From Campylobacter sp. MIT 99-7217 (GTDB taxonomy: Bacteria; Campylobacterota; Campylobacteria; Campylobacterales; Campylobacteraceae), in contig NZ_QHLJ01000005.1 of assembly GCF_006864365.1 (NCBI RefSeq), positions 62,001 to 126,000 on the forward strand: a stretch of DNA of 64,000 bases. Reading direction: 5' to 3'. Each line of letters begins with the position of its first letter. Position 1 is the first letter of the stretch. The notes beneath the pieces were generated by a model. The model saw only the letters and a list, made by a program, of their open reading frames with translations, had not been told where the DNA came from and did not search any database. A program made the translations under genes and the position numbers. This document shows, one piece after another, positions 46,335 to 53,780 of the stretch.

Positions 46335-47168
46335 TTATTCAAACAAGCTTGAAGTAAGTGGTGGAGGTAGTAAATACCACTGCTGATCTATGCTATTATC
46401 GCATTTTGAGCTTAAATTTATCGCTCCAAAATCATCGCCATTAAATACATCACTAATCGGTGTTTGTAAGCATGAATTAGTAGCTTTATTATAAATTTGC
46501 ACCGCACCATTTGTCATAGGACGAAGTGTGAATTTTTGATATACATTGTTGATATTGCACGGAGAATGGATTACGCCGTTTTTATAGGTATTTATGCAAG
46601 TTGTCCGAGTAGCGAAATTGAGGATCATCACTTCATCATTAGGAAGCAAAATAAGTCGCCAAATTCTGTATCCACCAAGATCTGCACTATTGTTTAAAGA
46701 ATATCCCCAAAGCCAATTACCAGGAGCTGTCGCCCATATCGTGATAAGCACGCCATTTGCACCCATTATCACCATAAAATCGCTCGTTCTATCAAATAAA
46801 TCAGGTGGCACGCCTTGAACGCTAATTTTTGGCATATTTTGTCTTGCACTTGTTAAAAGTGGCTTGCTAGAAGAGCGAATAAGAGGCTTTTTTGTATAAA
46901 TTTCTTTCATTAGAGGTAGGGTTTGGGTTTGTAGTTTTGATTGTGATTTTATGGGTCTTGGATTTTTAAAACTTTTGCTTGGTGGAGTTGGGGTACTACC
47001 AAGACTTAGTGGATCGCTATCATTTGGACTTCCAAAAGCTGTATCCAGAGGGTTTGTTTCTAAAGAGCTTTGATTTGTTTGTGTTGTGGATTTTAAACTA
47101 CAAGCGCTGATTATAAACGAAAATATTGTAAAAACTACCACCAAAATAAGCTGAATTTTATATCGCAT
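46335..47168 (-). CDS. cdtA: Cytolethal distending toxin subunit A (lipoprotein lectin)
   Basis: CdtA is the lectin subunit that binds the host surface together with CdtC. The 277-residue protein has a lipobox (IISAC, Cys23). A Pro/Ser/Thr-rich linker to about 110 follows, then a ricin-type beta-trefoil with a QxW-like repeat near the end (SIDQQWYLLPP). AGGAAAGG precedes the ATG. It is first in the operon, with TATAAT about 30 bases upstream. Confidence 0.95.
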   Translation of the reverse strand: MRYKIQLILVVVFTIFSFIISACSLKSTTQTNQSSLETNPLDTAFGSPNDSDPLSLGSTPTPPSKSFKNPRPIKSQSKLQTQTLPLMKEIYTKKPLIRSSSKPLLTSARQNMPKISVQGVPPDLFDRTSDFMVIMGANGVLITIWATAPGNWLWGYSLNNSADLGGYRIWRLILLPNDEVMILNFATRTTCINTYKNGVIHSPCNINNVYQKFTLRPMTNGAVQIYNKATNSCLQTPISDVFNGDDFGAINLSSKCDNSIDQQWYLLPPPLTSSLFE

Positions 47169-47195
47169 ACCTTTCCTTTTGGATTATTTGTATTC

Positions 47196-47201
47196 ATTAT
47201 A
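47196..47201 (-). promoter_or_regulatory. -10 box for cdtABC
   Basis: TATAAT on the minus strand within AGTATATAATGAATAC, 28 bases ahead of the cdtA ATG. No operator is recognisable. Confidence 0.6.
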
Positions 47202-47373
47202 TACTTTTAGCTTTTTAAAAGTGCTTAAAAAATAATACTAATTGCTTAAATATAAATTTATAACAATACTAAAAATTTAGTCTTTAAAGTCTGTTATATC
47301 TTTAAAAAATATTTGCAAATTAGTATCAAAATGTAAATTTTTCAAAAAACTTTGTATTTTTTAAAATCTACTC

Positions 47374-47404
47374 TTGACTTAGAGTTGCTCTCATTTTTTA
47401 TAAT
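47374..47404 (+). promoter_or_regulatory. MerR-type promoter of the first Tat operon (19-base spacer)
   Basis: TTGACT (47374-47379) and TATAAT (47399-47404) are separated by 19 bases instead of 17. The spacer contains the dyad AGAG-TTG-CTCT (47381-47391). An over-long spacer with a central dyad is the classic MerR-family operator-promoter. The same element occurs at 50691. Confidence 0.75.
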
Positions 47405-47407
47405 TAC

Positions 47408-47430
47408 AAAAGTGAAAATTTTTTACTTTC
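47408..47430 (+). promoter_or_regulatory. Leader hairpin, first Tat operon
   Basis: AAAGTGAAAA and TTTTTACTTT can form a stem with one mismatch, just after the presumed transcription start. It corresponds in position to the better hairpin at 50731. Confidence 0.4.
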
Positions 47431-47464
47431 GTTTTTTGCAAATTTCAACTTAAAAGGAGAAAAG

Positions 47465-48562
47465 ATGAGTTCAAGAAGAGAGTTTTTAAAAACTTCAGCC
47501 CTTGTGGCTATAGCTTTAGGCGGTGGATTGCTAGCATTTGGTGCGAAATTTAGTCCCTCAAATATGCCAAAAAGAAAGCTTGGAGGTAAAAATGGCTTAG
47601 AAGTTTCTGCTCTTGGTTTTGGTGTCATGGGAATGACTTATAATAGGGGTGCGTTACCTGATAAAAAAGCTATGATAAGGCTTTTACATCAATGTGTTGA
47701 TTATGGGATCACGCTTTTTGATACGGCTGAAATTTATGGTCCTCATACAAATGAAGCCCTTGCAGGAGAGGCTTTAAGCTCATATAAGGATAAAATTTGC
47801 GTTACAACAAAATTTGGTCATAAAATCATAAATGGCGTCTATCACAAAGGCGAGGTGGATTCACGCCCTGATACGATAAAAAGGGTTTGTGATGAGAGTT
47901 TAAAAAGGCTTAAAAGAGATTATATAGATATGTTTTATCAACACAGATTTGATCCAAAAGTGCCTATTGAAGAGGTTGCTGGAACTGTAAAAGATCTTAT
48001 AAAAGCTGGAAAAGTTAGGCATTTTGGAGTTTGTGAGCTTAATGCAGCCACTATAGAAAAAGCAAATAAAGAACAAAAAATCACAGCCGTTCAAAGCGAA
48101 TACCACTTGATGTGGCGTGGTGTAGAAAAGGATATTTTTCCTACGCTTGAAAGACTTGATATAGGCTTTGTGCCTTATAGTCCTTTAAATCGTGGCTTTT
48201 TAAGCGGTAAGATTACTAGTGAAAGGAAATTTGATCCTAAAAATGACAATAGAGGCGAGTTACCAAGATTTACCCCTGAGGCTTTAAAAGCAAATTACAA
48301 AATCATAGAAGTTTTAAAGGAATTTAGACAAAGCAAAAAGGCTTCTGAGGCTCAAATAGCCCTTGCTTATTTGCTTGCTAAAAAGCCTTACATAGTGCCA
48401 ATTCCAGGAACTACTAAGCTAGAACATTTAGAAGAAAATTTAGGGGCTTTAAGTATAAATTTAAGTCAAAAAGAGCTTTCAAGCTTAGAACAAGCTATAG
48501 ATAAAATAGAAATCGTAGGTGATCGCTATCCTGCGAGCTTACAAAAACAAGTTGGTTTTTAA
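47465..48562 (+). CDS. Tat-exported aldo/keto reductase 1
   Basis: The 365-residue protein begins with a twin-arginine export signal (SSRREFLKTSA, Arg4-Arg5, hydrophobic to about 25). A full aldo/keto reductase barrel follows. The catalytic tetrad is intact: Asp86, Tyr91, Lys116 and His160. The cofactor loop PIPGTTKLEHLEENLGA near 310 indicates NADPH use. Tat export implies folding with cofactor in the cytoplasm and activity in the periplasm. AAAGGAG precedes the ATG. It leads a three-gene unit with the hydrolase and monooxygenase-like genes. Substrate unknown; closest general type is the Tas/YakC group. Confidence 0.88.
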   Translation: MSSRREFLKTSALVAIALGGGLLAFGAKFSPSNMPKRKLGGKNGLEVSALGFGVMGMTYNRGALPDKKAMIRLLHQCVDYGITLFDTAEIYGPHTNEALAGEALSSYKDKICVTTKFGHKIINGVYHKGEVDSRPDTIKRVCDESLKRLKRDYIDMFYQHRFDPKVPIEEVAGTVKDLIKAGKVRHFGVCELNAATIEKANKEQKITAVQSEYHLMWRGVEKDIFPTLERLDIGFVPYSPLNRGFLSGKITSERKFDPKNDNRGELPRFTPEALKANYKIIEVLKEFRQSKKASEAQIALAYLLAKKPYIVPIPGTTKLEHLEENLGALSINLSQKELSSLEQAIDKIEIVGDRYPASLQKQVGF

Positions 48563-49512
48563 TGATTTCAAGACGCAAATTTTTAAATTTAAGCCTTAGT
48601 GCGGCGATTGTTGGAGCTAATATGAGTTTAAATGCAAAGGAAAATAAAGAAGAAAGCTTGCTTAAAGGGGTCAGTGATATACATATTCACGCAGCTCCTG
48701 ATAGCAAAGAAAGACTAAGTAACGAACTTGCCATAGCCAAAGAGGCAAAAGAAGCAGGCTATAAAAGCATTTGTTTTAAGTCAAATGATTTTAGTTGCCA
48801 TGATAGAGCCTTTATCATCAATGAAATTTTAGGCAAGAGTGATTTTAAATGCTTTGGTAGCCTTGTTTTAAACTACACCACAGGAGATAAGCTCAATGTC
48901 TTTGCTGTAGAAAAAGCCCTTGCCACAACGGGTGGGTTTTGCCGTCAAATTTGGCTACCTACAGCAGCGGCTGCTTATCAAGAAAAAATGCACAAAACAG
49001 GACGCAAGGGCATAGCTGTGCTTGATGAGCATGAAAAGCCTCTTAAAGAGAGTATGCAAATTTTGCATCTTTGTAAAGACGCAAACATAGCCCTTGCAAG
49101 TGGGCATTGCTCGCCTAGGGAAAGTTTGATTTTGGCTGAATATGCAAAAAAGATAAAATTTGAAAAATTTATCATCACACATGCAAATTCTCTTATTTGG
49201 ACTATGAGCAAGGATAAGATCAAAAAGGCTTGTGATTTGGGAGCTTGGGTTGAGTATTGTGTGCTTACAAATTTTTGGGGCAAAGGCACTTCATTAAGCG
49301 AGTATGAAACTATGAGCTGGCAAGAGTTTAGCTCTTTTGCTAAAATTTATCCTCAAAGAAGCTTTATAAGCACTGATTTAGGACAAGTGGGTCTTACTCA
49401 CCCTATAAAAGCGATGAAACAAAGCATTATCAAGCTTAAAGAAAATGGTTTAAGTCATAATGATATAGACTTGCTTGTTAAGAAAAATCCAGCTTTTTTA
49501 ATGGGAATTTAA
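48562..49512 (+). CDS. Tat-exported amidohydrolase-type metal-dependent hydrolase
   Basis: The 316-residue protein starts with a Tat signal (MISRRKFLNLSLSAA). Amidohydrolase-superfamily metal ligands are visible: His41 and His43 (SDIHIHAAPD), His182 (SGHCS), His207 (ITHAN) and Asp272 (STDLGQ). The DIHIHAAPD form and the SGHCSPRE block resemble the DUF6282 group of uncharacterised hydrolases. The ATG overlaps the reductase stop by one base (TAATG), so the two are coupled. The substrate, probably an amide, lactone or ester, is unknown. Confidence 0.82.
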   Translation: MISRRKFLNLSLSAAIVGANMSLNAKENKEESLLKGVSDIHIHAAPDSKERLSNELAIAKEAKEAGYKSICFKSNDFSCHDRAFIINEILGKSDFKCFGSLVLNYTTGDKLNVFAVEKALATTGGFCRQIWLPTAAAAYQEKMHKTGRKGIAVLDEHEKPLKESMQILHLCKDANIALASGHCSPRESLILAEYAKKIKFEKFIITHANSLIWTMSKDKIKKACDLGAWVEYCVLTNFWGKGTSLSEYETMSWQEFSSFAKIYPQRSFISTDLGQVGLTHPIKAMKQSIIKLKENGLSHNDIDLLVKKNPAFLMGI

Positions 49513-49522
49513 GGGAGAAAAG

Positions 49523-49912
49523 ATGAAAAAGCTTATTGAAATTTTAGGAATTTTAGTTTGCGTTATGGGTGTAAATTTAAATGCAAAGGAAGAAATCATG
49601 CTTACAAAAATTTCAAAAATCACCATAAAATGCGAATTTTTAGACGAGTATAGGGATATTTTGCTAAGAACTAGCTCTAAGGCTGTGCAAACTGAACCGG
49701 GCGTTTTGATACTTTATGCTATGCAAGATAGCAAAAATCCTTGCGAGTTTAATATCATAGAAGCATATAAAGATGAGCAAAGCTATAAAAGCCACTTACA
49801 AACACCGCATTTTAAAGAATACAAACAAAGCACCTTGCACATGGTAGAAAAGCTTGAGTTTATCCCTTATGTGCCTTTAAATCCTAAAATGTTTTTGAGT
49901 AAGGAATTTTAA
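49523..49912 (+). CDS. Exported antibiotic-biosynthesis-monooxygenase (YgiN-like) protein
   Basis: The 129-residue protein has a Sec-type signal (MKKLIEILGILVCVMGVNLNA) and one ABM ferredoxin-like domain (TIKCEFLDEYRDILLRTS... SYKSHLQTPHFKEYK). Small ABM proteins such as YgiN act on quinols without cofactor; others only bind small molecules. AGGGAG precedes the ATG, 10 bases after the hydrolase stop. It ends the first Tat unit. Confidence 0.8.
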   Translation: MKKLIEILGILVCVMGVNLNAKEEIMLTKISKITIKCEFLDEYRDILLRTSSKAVQTEPGVLILYAMQDSKNPCEFNIIEAYKDEQSYKSHLQTPHFKEYKQSTLHMVEKLEFIPYVPLNPKMFLSKEF

Positions 49913-50057
49913 GGCTTTGGATTTAAAAAGTGGGGCAAAAACAAGCTATTTTTAAGCTTTTTGTGAAATTTGTTCCACTTTAATGTATTTATTAATTTAT
50001 CTTAGATATTTTTGCGTTATATTGCACTTTTAAATACGCAAAATAAGGACATATAAA

Positions 50058-50603
50058 ATGCCACGACCAAGCAATAAAACCGAACTTATAGAAGCTAGCA
50101 CACTTGAATATAATAAGCTTATGAGCTTTATCGATAAATTAGATAAAAATACGCAAATTTCGCCCTTTACTTACCCAAATGCTAAAAATGTGCGTGATAA
50201 AAATATCCGTGATGTGCTTATTCATCTGCACGAATGGCACAATCTGCTTTTAAATTTCGTGAAAAATAACCTCGCTCAAACGAGCCAAAATACACCCTTT
50301 TTTCCAGAGGGCTATAATTGGCGCACCTATGCTAAGCTAAATTTAGTCTTTCACGAAAAACACCAAAATACAAGCTTAGATTTAAGTAAAAGGCTTTTAG
50401 AGCAAAGTCATAAAGCCGTGCTTGCTATGCTTGAACTTATAAATGAGGACGAACTTTTTAGCAAAGGCACATTTAAATGGTGTAAAGGCACGGCTTTAGG
50501 TAGTTATTTTATCTCATCTCTTAGCTCGCATTATATTTGGGCATTAAAGAGCATTAAAACAGGATTTAAGCCACCAAAATTTGCTAGCAAATCAAAAGCA
50601 TAG
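50058..50603 (+). CDS. ClbS/DfsB-family four-helix-bundle protein
   Basis: The 181-residue cytoplasmic protein matches the ClbS/DfsB (DUF1706) family pattern from end to end. NKTELIEASTLEYNKLMSFI comes at the start, VRDVLIHLHEWHNLLL follows near 55, then an FPEGYNW motif, and TALGSYFISSLSSHY near 155. ClbS, a family member, opens the cyclopropane of the genotoxin colibactin and protects DNA; most members are uncharacterised. It has its own AAGGA site and a possible TTATATT -10 upstream, so it may be a separate unit between the two Tat operons. There is no export signal. Confidence 0.82.
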   Translation: MPRPSNKTELIEASTLEYNKLMSFIDKLDKNTQISPFTYPNAKNVRDKNIRDVLIHLHEWHNLLLNFVKNNLAQTSQNTPFFPEGYNWRTYAKLNLVFHEKHQNTSLDLSKRLLEQSHKAVLAMLELINEDELFSKGTFKWCKGTALGSYFISSLSSHYIWALKSIKTGFKPPKFASKSKA

Positions 50604-50690
50604 ATATTTTTAAATTTTTCCCAACATTTCTTTACGATGAAAAAATTTTAATTTTTATAGCAAATTTATAGAAATTTTTTAAATTTACCC

Positions 50691-50721
50691 TTGACTTAGA
50701 GTTGCTCTCATTTTTTATAAT
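50691..50721 (+). promoter_or_regulatory. MerR-type promoter of the second Tat operon (19-base spacer)
   Basis: TTGACT (50691-50696) and TATAAT (50716-50721) with a 19-base spacer holding AGAG-TTG-CTCT (50698-50708). It is identical to the element at 47374 over its whole length including flanking bases. Confidence 0.75.
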
Positions 50722-50730
50722 TACAGAATG

Positions 50731-50757
50731 AAAACGAAAATTTTTTATTTTCGTTTT
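50731..50757 (+). promoter_or_regulatory. Leader hairpin, second Tat operon
   Basis: AAAACGAAAA and TTTTCGTTTT form a perfect 10-base stem with a 7-base T-rich loop and T tail, right after the presumed start. It could be an attenuator or an mRNA stabiliser. Confidence 0.5.
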
Positions 50758-50784
50758 TTAAATTTTAGTTCAAAAGGAGCAAAA

Positions 50785-51900
50785 ATGCAAAATTCAAGAA
50801 GAGAGTTTTTAAGCAAGGCTGCAAAAACTGCAGCAGTTTTTAGTCTCTTAAGTGCAGGAGTGAGCATGGCAAAGGAAAATGAAAAAATTTCTTTAAAGCA
50901 AAGCAAAAAACTACCCCTAAGAAGCTTAGGAAAAAAGCTTAAGGTAAGTGCTTTAGGGCTTGGTTGTATGGGCATGAGTCATGGACATGGACCAGCCCGT
51001 CCGATACCTGAGATGATAAAGCTTATAAGACAGGCTTATGATATGGGCGTTACTTATTTTGATACAGCTGAAATTTATGGACCGCACACAAATGAAGAGC
51101 TTGTGGGAGAAGCTTTAAAGCCGCTTCGATCAAAGGTTATCATAGGCACTAAATTTGGACTTTATTATCCCTTTGGCAAACAGCACCAAGACTCAAGCAA
51201 AAAGGCGATTTTAAGAGCTGTTGATGGGAGTTTAAAAAGGCTTAAAACCGATTATATCGATCTTTATACCCAGCACAGAGTTGATCCTGATACTCCTATA
51301 GAAGAAGTAGCTGATACTATGCGTGAGCTTGTAAAAATGGGTAAAATTCGCTTCTGGGGGCTTAGCGAAGCAGGGGCTAAGACCATAGAAAGAGCGCATA
51401 AGGAATTTCCTCTAACAGCTGTTCAAAGTCAGTATTCTATAAGCTTTAGAGAGCATGAAAATGATGGAGTGATTGATACTTGCAAAAGGCTAGGCATAGG
51501 CTTTGTGGCTTATTCTCCACTTGATAGAGGGCTTTTAACCGGGGTGATGACGCCTGATTTTAAATTTGCACCCGGCGATATGCGTTTAGCCTTTCCAAGA
51601 TACACTCCAGCTGCACTTGAAAAAAATCAAGAAATAGTAGCCTTTTTAGCCCAGCTTGCAAAGGAAAAAAATGCGACTATCACACAAGTTGCTCTTGCTT
51701 GGCTTTTGGCTCAAAATGAACATTTAATGCCTATACCAGAAACAACAAATCCTAAGCATTTGCTAGAAAACCTAGGTGCTGTGAATGTGAAATTTAGCCA
51801 AAATGAGCTAAAAAACATAGATGAAGCTGTAAGAAAGATCCCTATCGTTGGAGAGCGTTTTGCTCCGGGAAGTGATGCGGCAAACAGCGTTGGACTTTAA
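50785..51900 (+). CDS. Tat-exported aldo/keto reductase 2
   Basis: The 371-residue protein has a Tat signal (SRREFLSKAAK, hydrophobic to about 28) and an aldo/keto reductase domain with tetrad Asp93, Tyr98, Lys123 and His164. The cofactor loop is PIPETTNPKHLLENLGA. It is clearly related to reductase 1 (shared FDTAEIYGPHTNE block) but diverged through most of its length, so the duplication is not recent. I chose the ATG at 50785 for the AAAGGAGC before it; the frame is open upstream through the hairpin. The next gene starts 1 base after its stop. Confidence 0.88.
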   Translation: MQNSRREFLSKAAKTAAVFSLLSAGVSMAKENEKISLKQSKKLPLRSLGKKLKVSALGLGCMGMSHGHGPARPIPEMIKLIRQAYDMGVTYFDTAEIYGPHTNEELVGEALKPLRSKVIIGTKFGLYYPFGKQHQDSSKKAILRAVDGSLKRLKTDYIDLYTQHRVDPDTPIEEVADTMRELVKMGKIRFWGLSEAGAKTIERAHKEFPLTAVQSQYSISFREHENDGVIDTCKRLGIGFVAYSPLDRGLLTGVMTPDFKFAPGDMRLAFPRYTPAALEKNQEIVAFLAQLAKEKNATITQVALAWLLAQNEHLMPIPETTNPKHLLENLGAVNVKFSQNELKNIDEAVRKIPIVGERFAPGSDAANSVGL

Positions 51901-51901
51901 G

Positions 51902-52780
51902 ATGAAAAGAAGGGAATTTTTAAAAACAGGTGCAAAACTAGGTGCTGTCTTAACAGCTTTAAATTTGGGCTTTAGCGAACTTTTAGCTAAGCCTAGCACA
52001 AAAATAAAGGAAATAACAATGAATTTAACAAAAATCGCAAAAGAAAATTTTGAGCGCCTTTTTGGCAAGCAAACACCGCCTTTAGCCAAAACAGATCCTG
52101 AGTTTTTTGAAAGATATGTGAATTTTGCCTTTGATGAGAGCTTGAAATTTAGCTCAAAGCTAGAAGAAAAACAAAGACTTATGCTTGTTTTAGGGGCTTT
52201 AATAGCAAGCGGAGGGCTTAGTGAATTTAAGATCATGTTAAAAGCAAGCTTAAATGCTGGGGTTAAGCCTGAGGAGGTGCAAGAAATCCTTTATCAAAGC
52301 ACGCCTTATGTTGGCATGGGCAAGGCTTTAGAGTTTATCTTGGCTAGTAATGAGATCTTTAAAGAGCTTAAAATAGCCCTGCCACTTGCACCTAGAGCTA
52401 ATACCACCCTAGAAAATAGGCAAGAAAAGGGGCTTGAAATTCAGCGTAAATTTTTTGGCTCTGCCATAGATAAGGGCAATGCTGCTGCGCCAAATGATGA
52501 AAAGCACATAAGAGCCTTTTTATCTGCACATTGCTTTGGGGATTTTTATACAAGAGGTGGGCTTGAGCTTAAATTTAGAGAGCTTTTGACCTTTGTCTTT
52601 GTAAGTGCTTTAGGAGGAGCTGACGCTCAGGTAAAAGCCCATGTAGCAGGGAATTTAAACATAGGAAATGATAGAAGCATCTTACTTGCTACCATCACAA
52701 CACTTATCCCTTACATAGGCTATCCAAGAAGCTTAAACGCCCTTGCAGCACTTAATGAGCTAAGCAAGGCTAAGGCTTAG
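51902..52780 (+). CDS. Tat-exported carboxymuconolactone-decarboxylase-like protein
   Basis: The 292-residue protein has a Tat signal (MKRREFLKTGAKLG) and two CMD/AhpD-like helical domains. One is at about 75-135 (LVLGALIASGGLSEFKIMLKASLNAG) and one at about 215-285 (FRELLTFVFVSALGGADAQVKAHV). The CxxC redox pair of AhpD is absent, so it is not a peroxidase of that kind. I chose the ATG at 51902, which gives the Tat signal; a longer frame lies inside the reductase gene. It ends the second Tat unit. Confidence 0.84.
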   Translation: MKRREFLKTGAKLGAVLTALNLGFSELLAKPSTKIKEITMNLTKIAKENFERLFGKQTPPLAKTDPEFFERYVNFAFDESLKFSSKLEEKQRLMLVLGALIASGGLSEFKIMLKASLNAGVKPEEVQEILYQSTPYVGMGKALEFILASNEIFKELKIALPLAPRANTTLENRQEKGLEIQRKFFGSAIDKGNAAAPNDEKHIRAFLSAHCFGDFYTRGGLELKFRELLTFVFVSALGGADAQVKAHVAGNLNIGNDRSILLATITTLIPYIGYPRSLNALAALNELSKAKA

Positions 52781-52820
52781 GTTTGTGTTAAAAAATCTTT
52801 ACTAGAAATTTGTTTGTTTG

Positions 52821-52857
52821 AAAGATCCCTAAATTTTTAAATTTAAGGATCTTTTTA
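52821..52857 (+). terminator. Terminator of the second Tat operon
   Basis: AAAGATCC pairs with GGATCTTT, extended inward by TAAATTT/AAATTTA after one mismatch, with a 2-base tip and T tail. Confidence 0.8.
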
Positions 52858-53126
52858 AAGAAAAAAAACTTTATTTTATACTTAAAAAAAATCCAAATAA
52901 TGAAAAATCACAGCTTAGAAATATATACATAAAAAAACTTAAAAAAAACTAAATATTTTTTGTGAAACATCAAAGCTTAAAGTATGGTATATTCGAGCTT
53001 TTAACAAAATATCACATTGTGAAATGGCTGTGAATAAAATCAAAAAATTTCTTTTCTTAAAAGGACTAAAAAAATTATTTTTTTGTTTGTAAGATAAGTT
53101 TTTTATGAGCTTGATTAAGTAAAATG

Positions 53127-53135
53127 TGATACAAT
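53127..53135 (+). promoter_or_regulatory. Extended -10 for the outer-membrane protein gene
   Basis: TGA-TACAAT lies 55 bases before the ATG at 53191. No -35 at normal spacing. Confidence 0.5.
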
Positions 53136-53190
53136 TACCATGTACTAAAGATCTTTAAGTCTTTAAATTTTAAATCAAAAAGGAATGTGA

Positions 53191-53739
53191 ATGAAAAAAA
53201 CCCTTTGTTCTTTAGTTTTGGTAAGTAGCGTTTTATCTAGCGTTGCTTTTGCTGAAAATGATGGCTTTTTTGTTGGTGGTGGCTTGGGCTGGGCTTCGAG
53301 CAAGGTTGAAAAAAATGGTAACGATGTTACAGGGAATGACTTAAACCTTCATGGTATTTTGGGTTTTAAGCAGTTTTTTGATGAAAATTTTGGTGTTCGT
53401 GTTTATGGAAATCTGTATTATAATAGCATGAGTGATATGCCTTCTTATGTAGGAACTTACTATAATATCGGTGCAAATGTTGATGCCCTTTATAATTTTA
53501 TCAATCAAGGCTCAAGCTCTTATGGTGTTTTTGGTGGTATAAATTTAGGCTTTACTTTTTGGAATGATACCGGCTTTGATACTTCCCTAAATTTTGGAGG
53601 TAGAGCGGTTTTTAATGAGGTGCATTCTGCTGAGCTTGCTTTTAGAGTTCCTCTTCAAAGCCATGACTTAAATGATCGTGGCTTAAAAGGCAAGCAGACT
53701 TTTAACACTATGTTAAGATATGTTTATAGTCTTTATTGA
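53191..53739 (+). CDS. Outer-membrane beta-barrel protein 1
   Basis: The 182-residue protein has a Sec signal ending VAFAEN and a small porin-like barrel with alternating aromatic strands, ending in YVYSLY with a C-terminal aromatic. The blocks GFKQFFDENFGVRVYGNL and GANVDALYNF are shared with the protein at 54918 and resemble barrels of Helicobacter and Campylobacter. AAAGGAATGTGA precedes the ATG. Function unknown. A strong terminator follows 7 bases after the stop. Confidence 0.8.
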   Translation: MKKTLCSLVLVSSVLSSVAFAENDGFFVGGGLGWASSKVEKNGNDVTGNDLNLHGILGFKQFFDENFGVRVYGNLYYNSMSDMPSYVGTYYNIGANVDALYNFINQGSSSYGVFGGINLGFTFWNDTGFDTSLNFGGRAVFNEVHSAELAFRVPLQSHDLNDRGLKGKQTFNTMLRYVYSLY

Positions 53740-53746
53740 AATGAAA

Positions 53747-53775
53747 AAAGAGTTAGTTTTCTAACTCTTTGCTTT
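53747..53775 (+). terminator. Terminator after outer-membrane protein 1
   Basis: A perfect 10-base stem, AAAGAGTTAG with CTAACTCTTT, with a TTTT loop and T-rich tail. It ends about 6 bases before the ATG of the next gene. Confidence 0.8.
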
Positions 53776-53780
53776 TGATC

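Larger units (their letters stand above)
52781..53190. other. 410-base gap without a gene
   Basis: It holds the Tat-operon terminator (52821-52857), a possible extended -10 TGG-TATATT at 52985-52993, and the -10 of the next gene at 53127-53135. A long leader or small RNA between the two -10 boxes is possible; I see no clear structure to support it. Confidence 0.45.

Noticed and set aside
53769..53780. TTG start for the CapA-like gene
   Set aside because: It lies in the tail of a strong terminator and has no ribosome site; the ATG at 53781 gives a better signal peptide.
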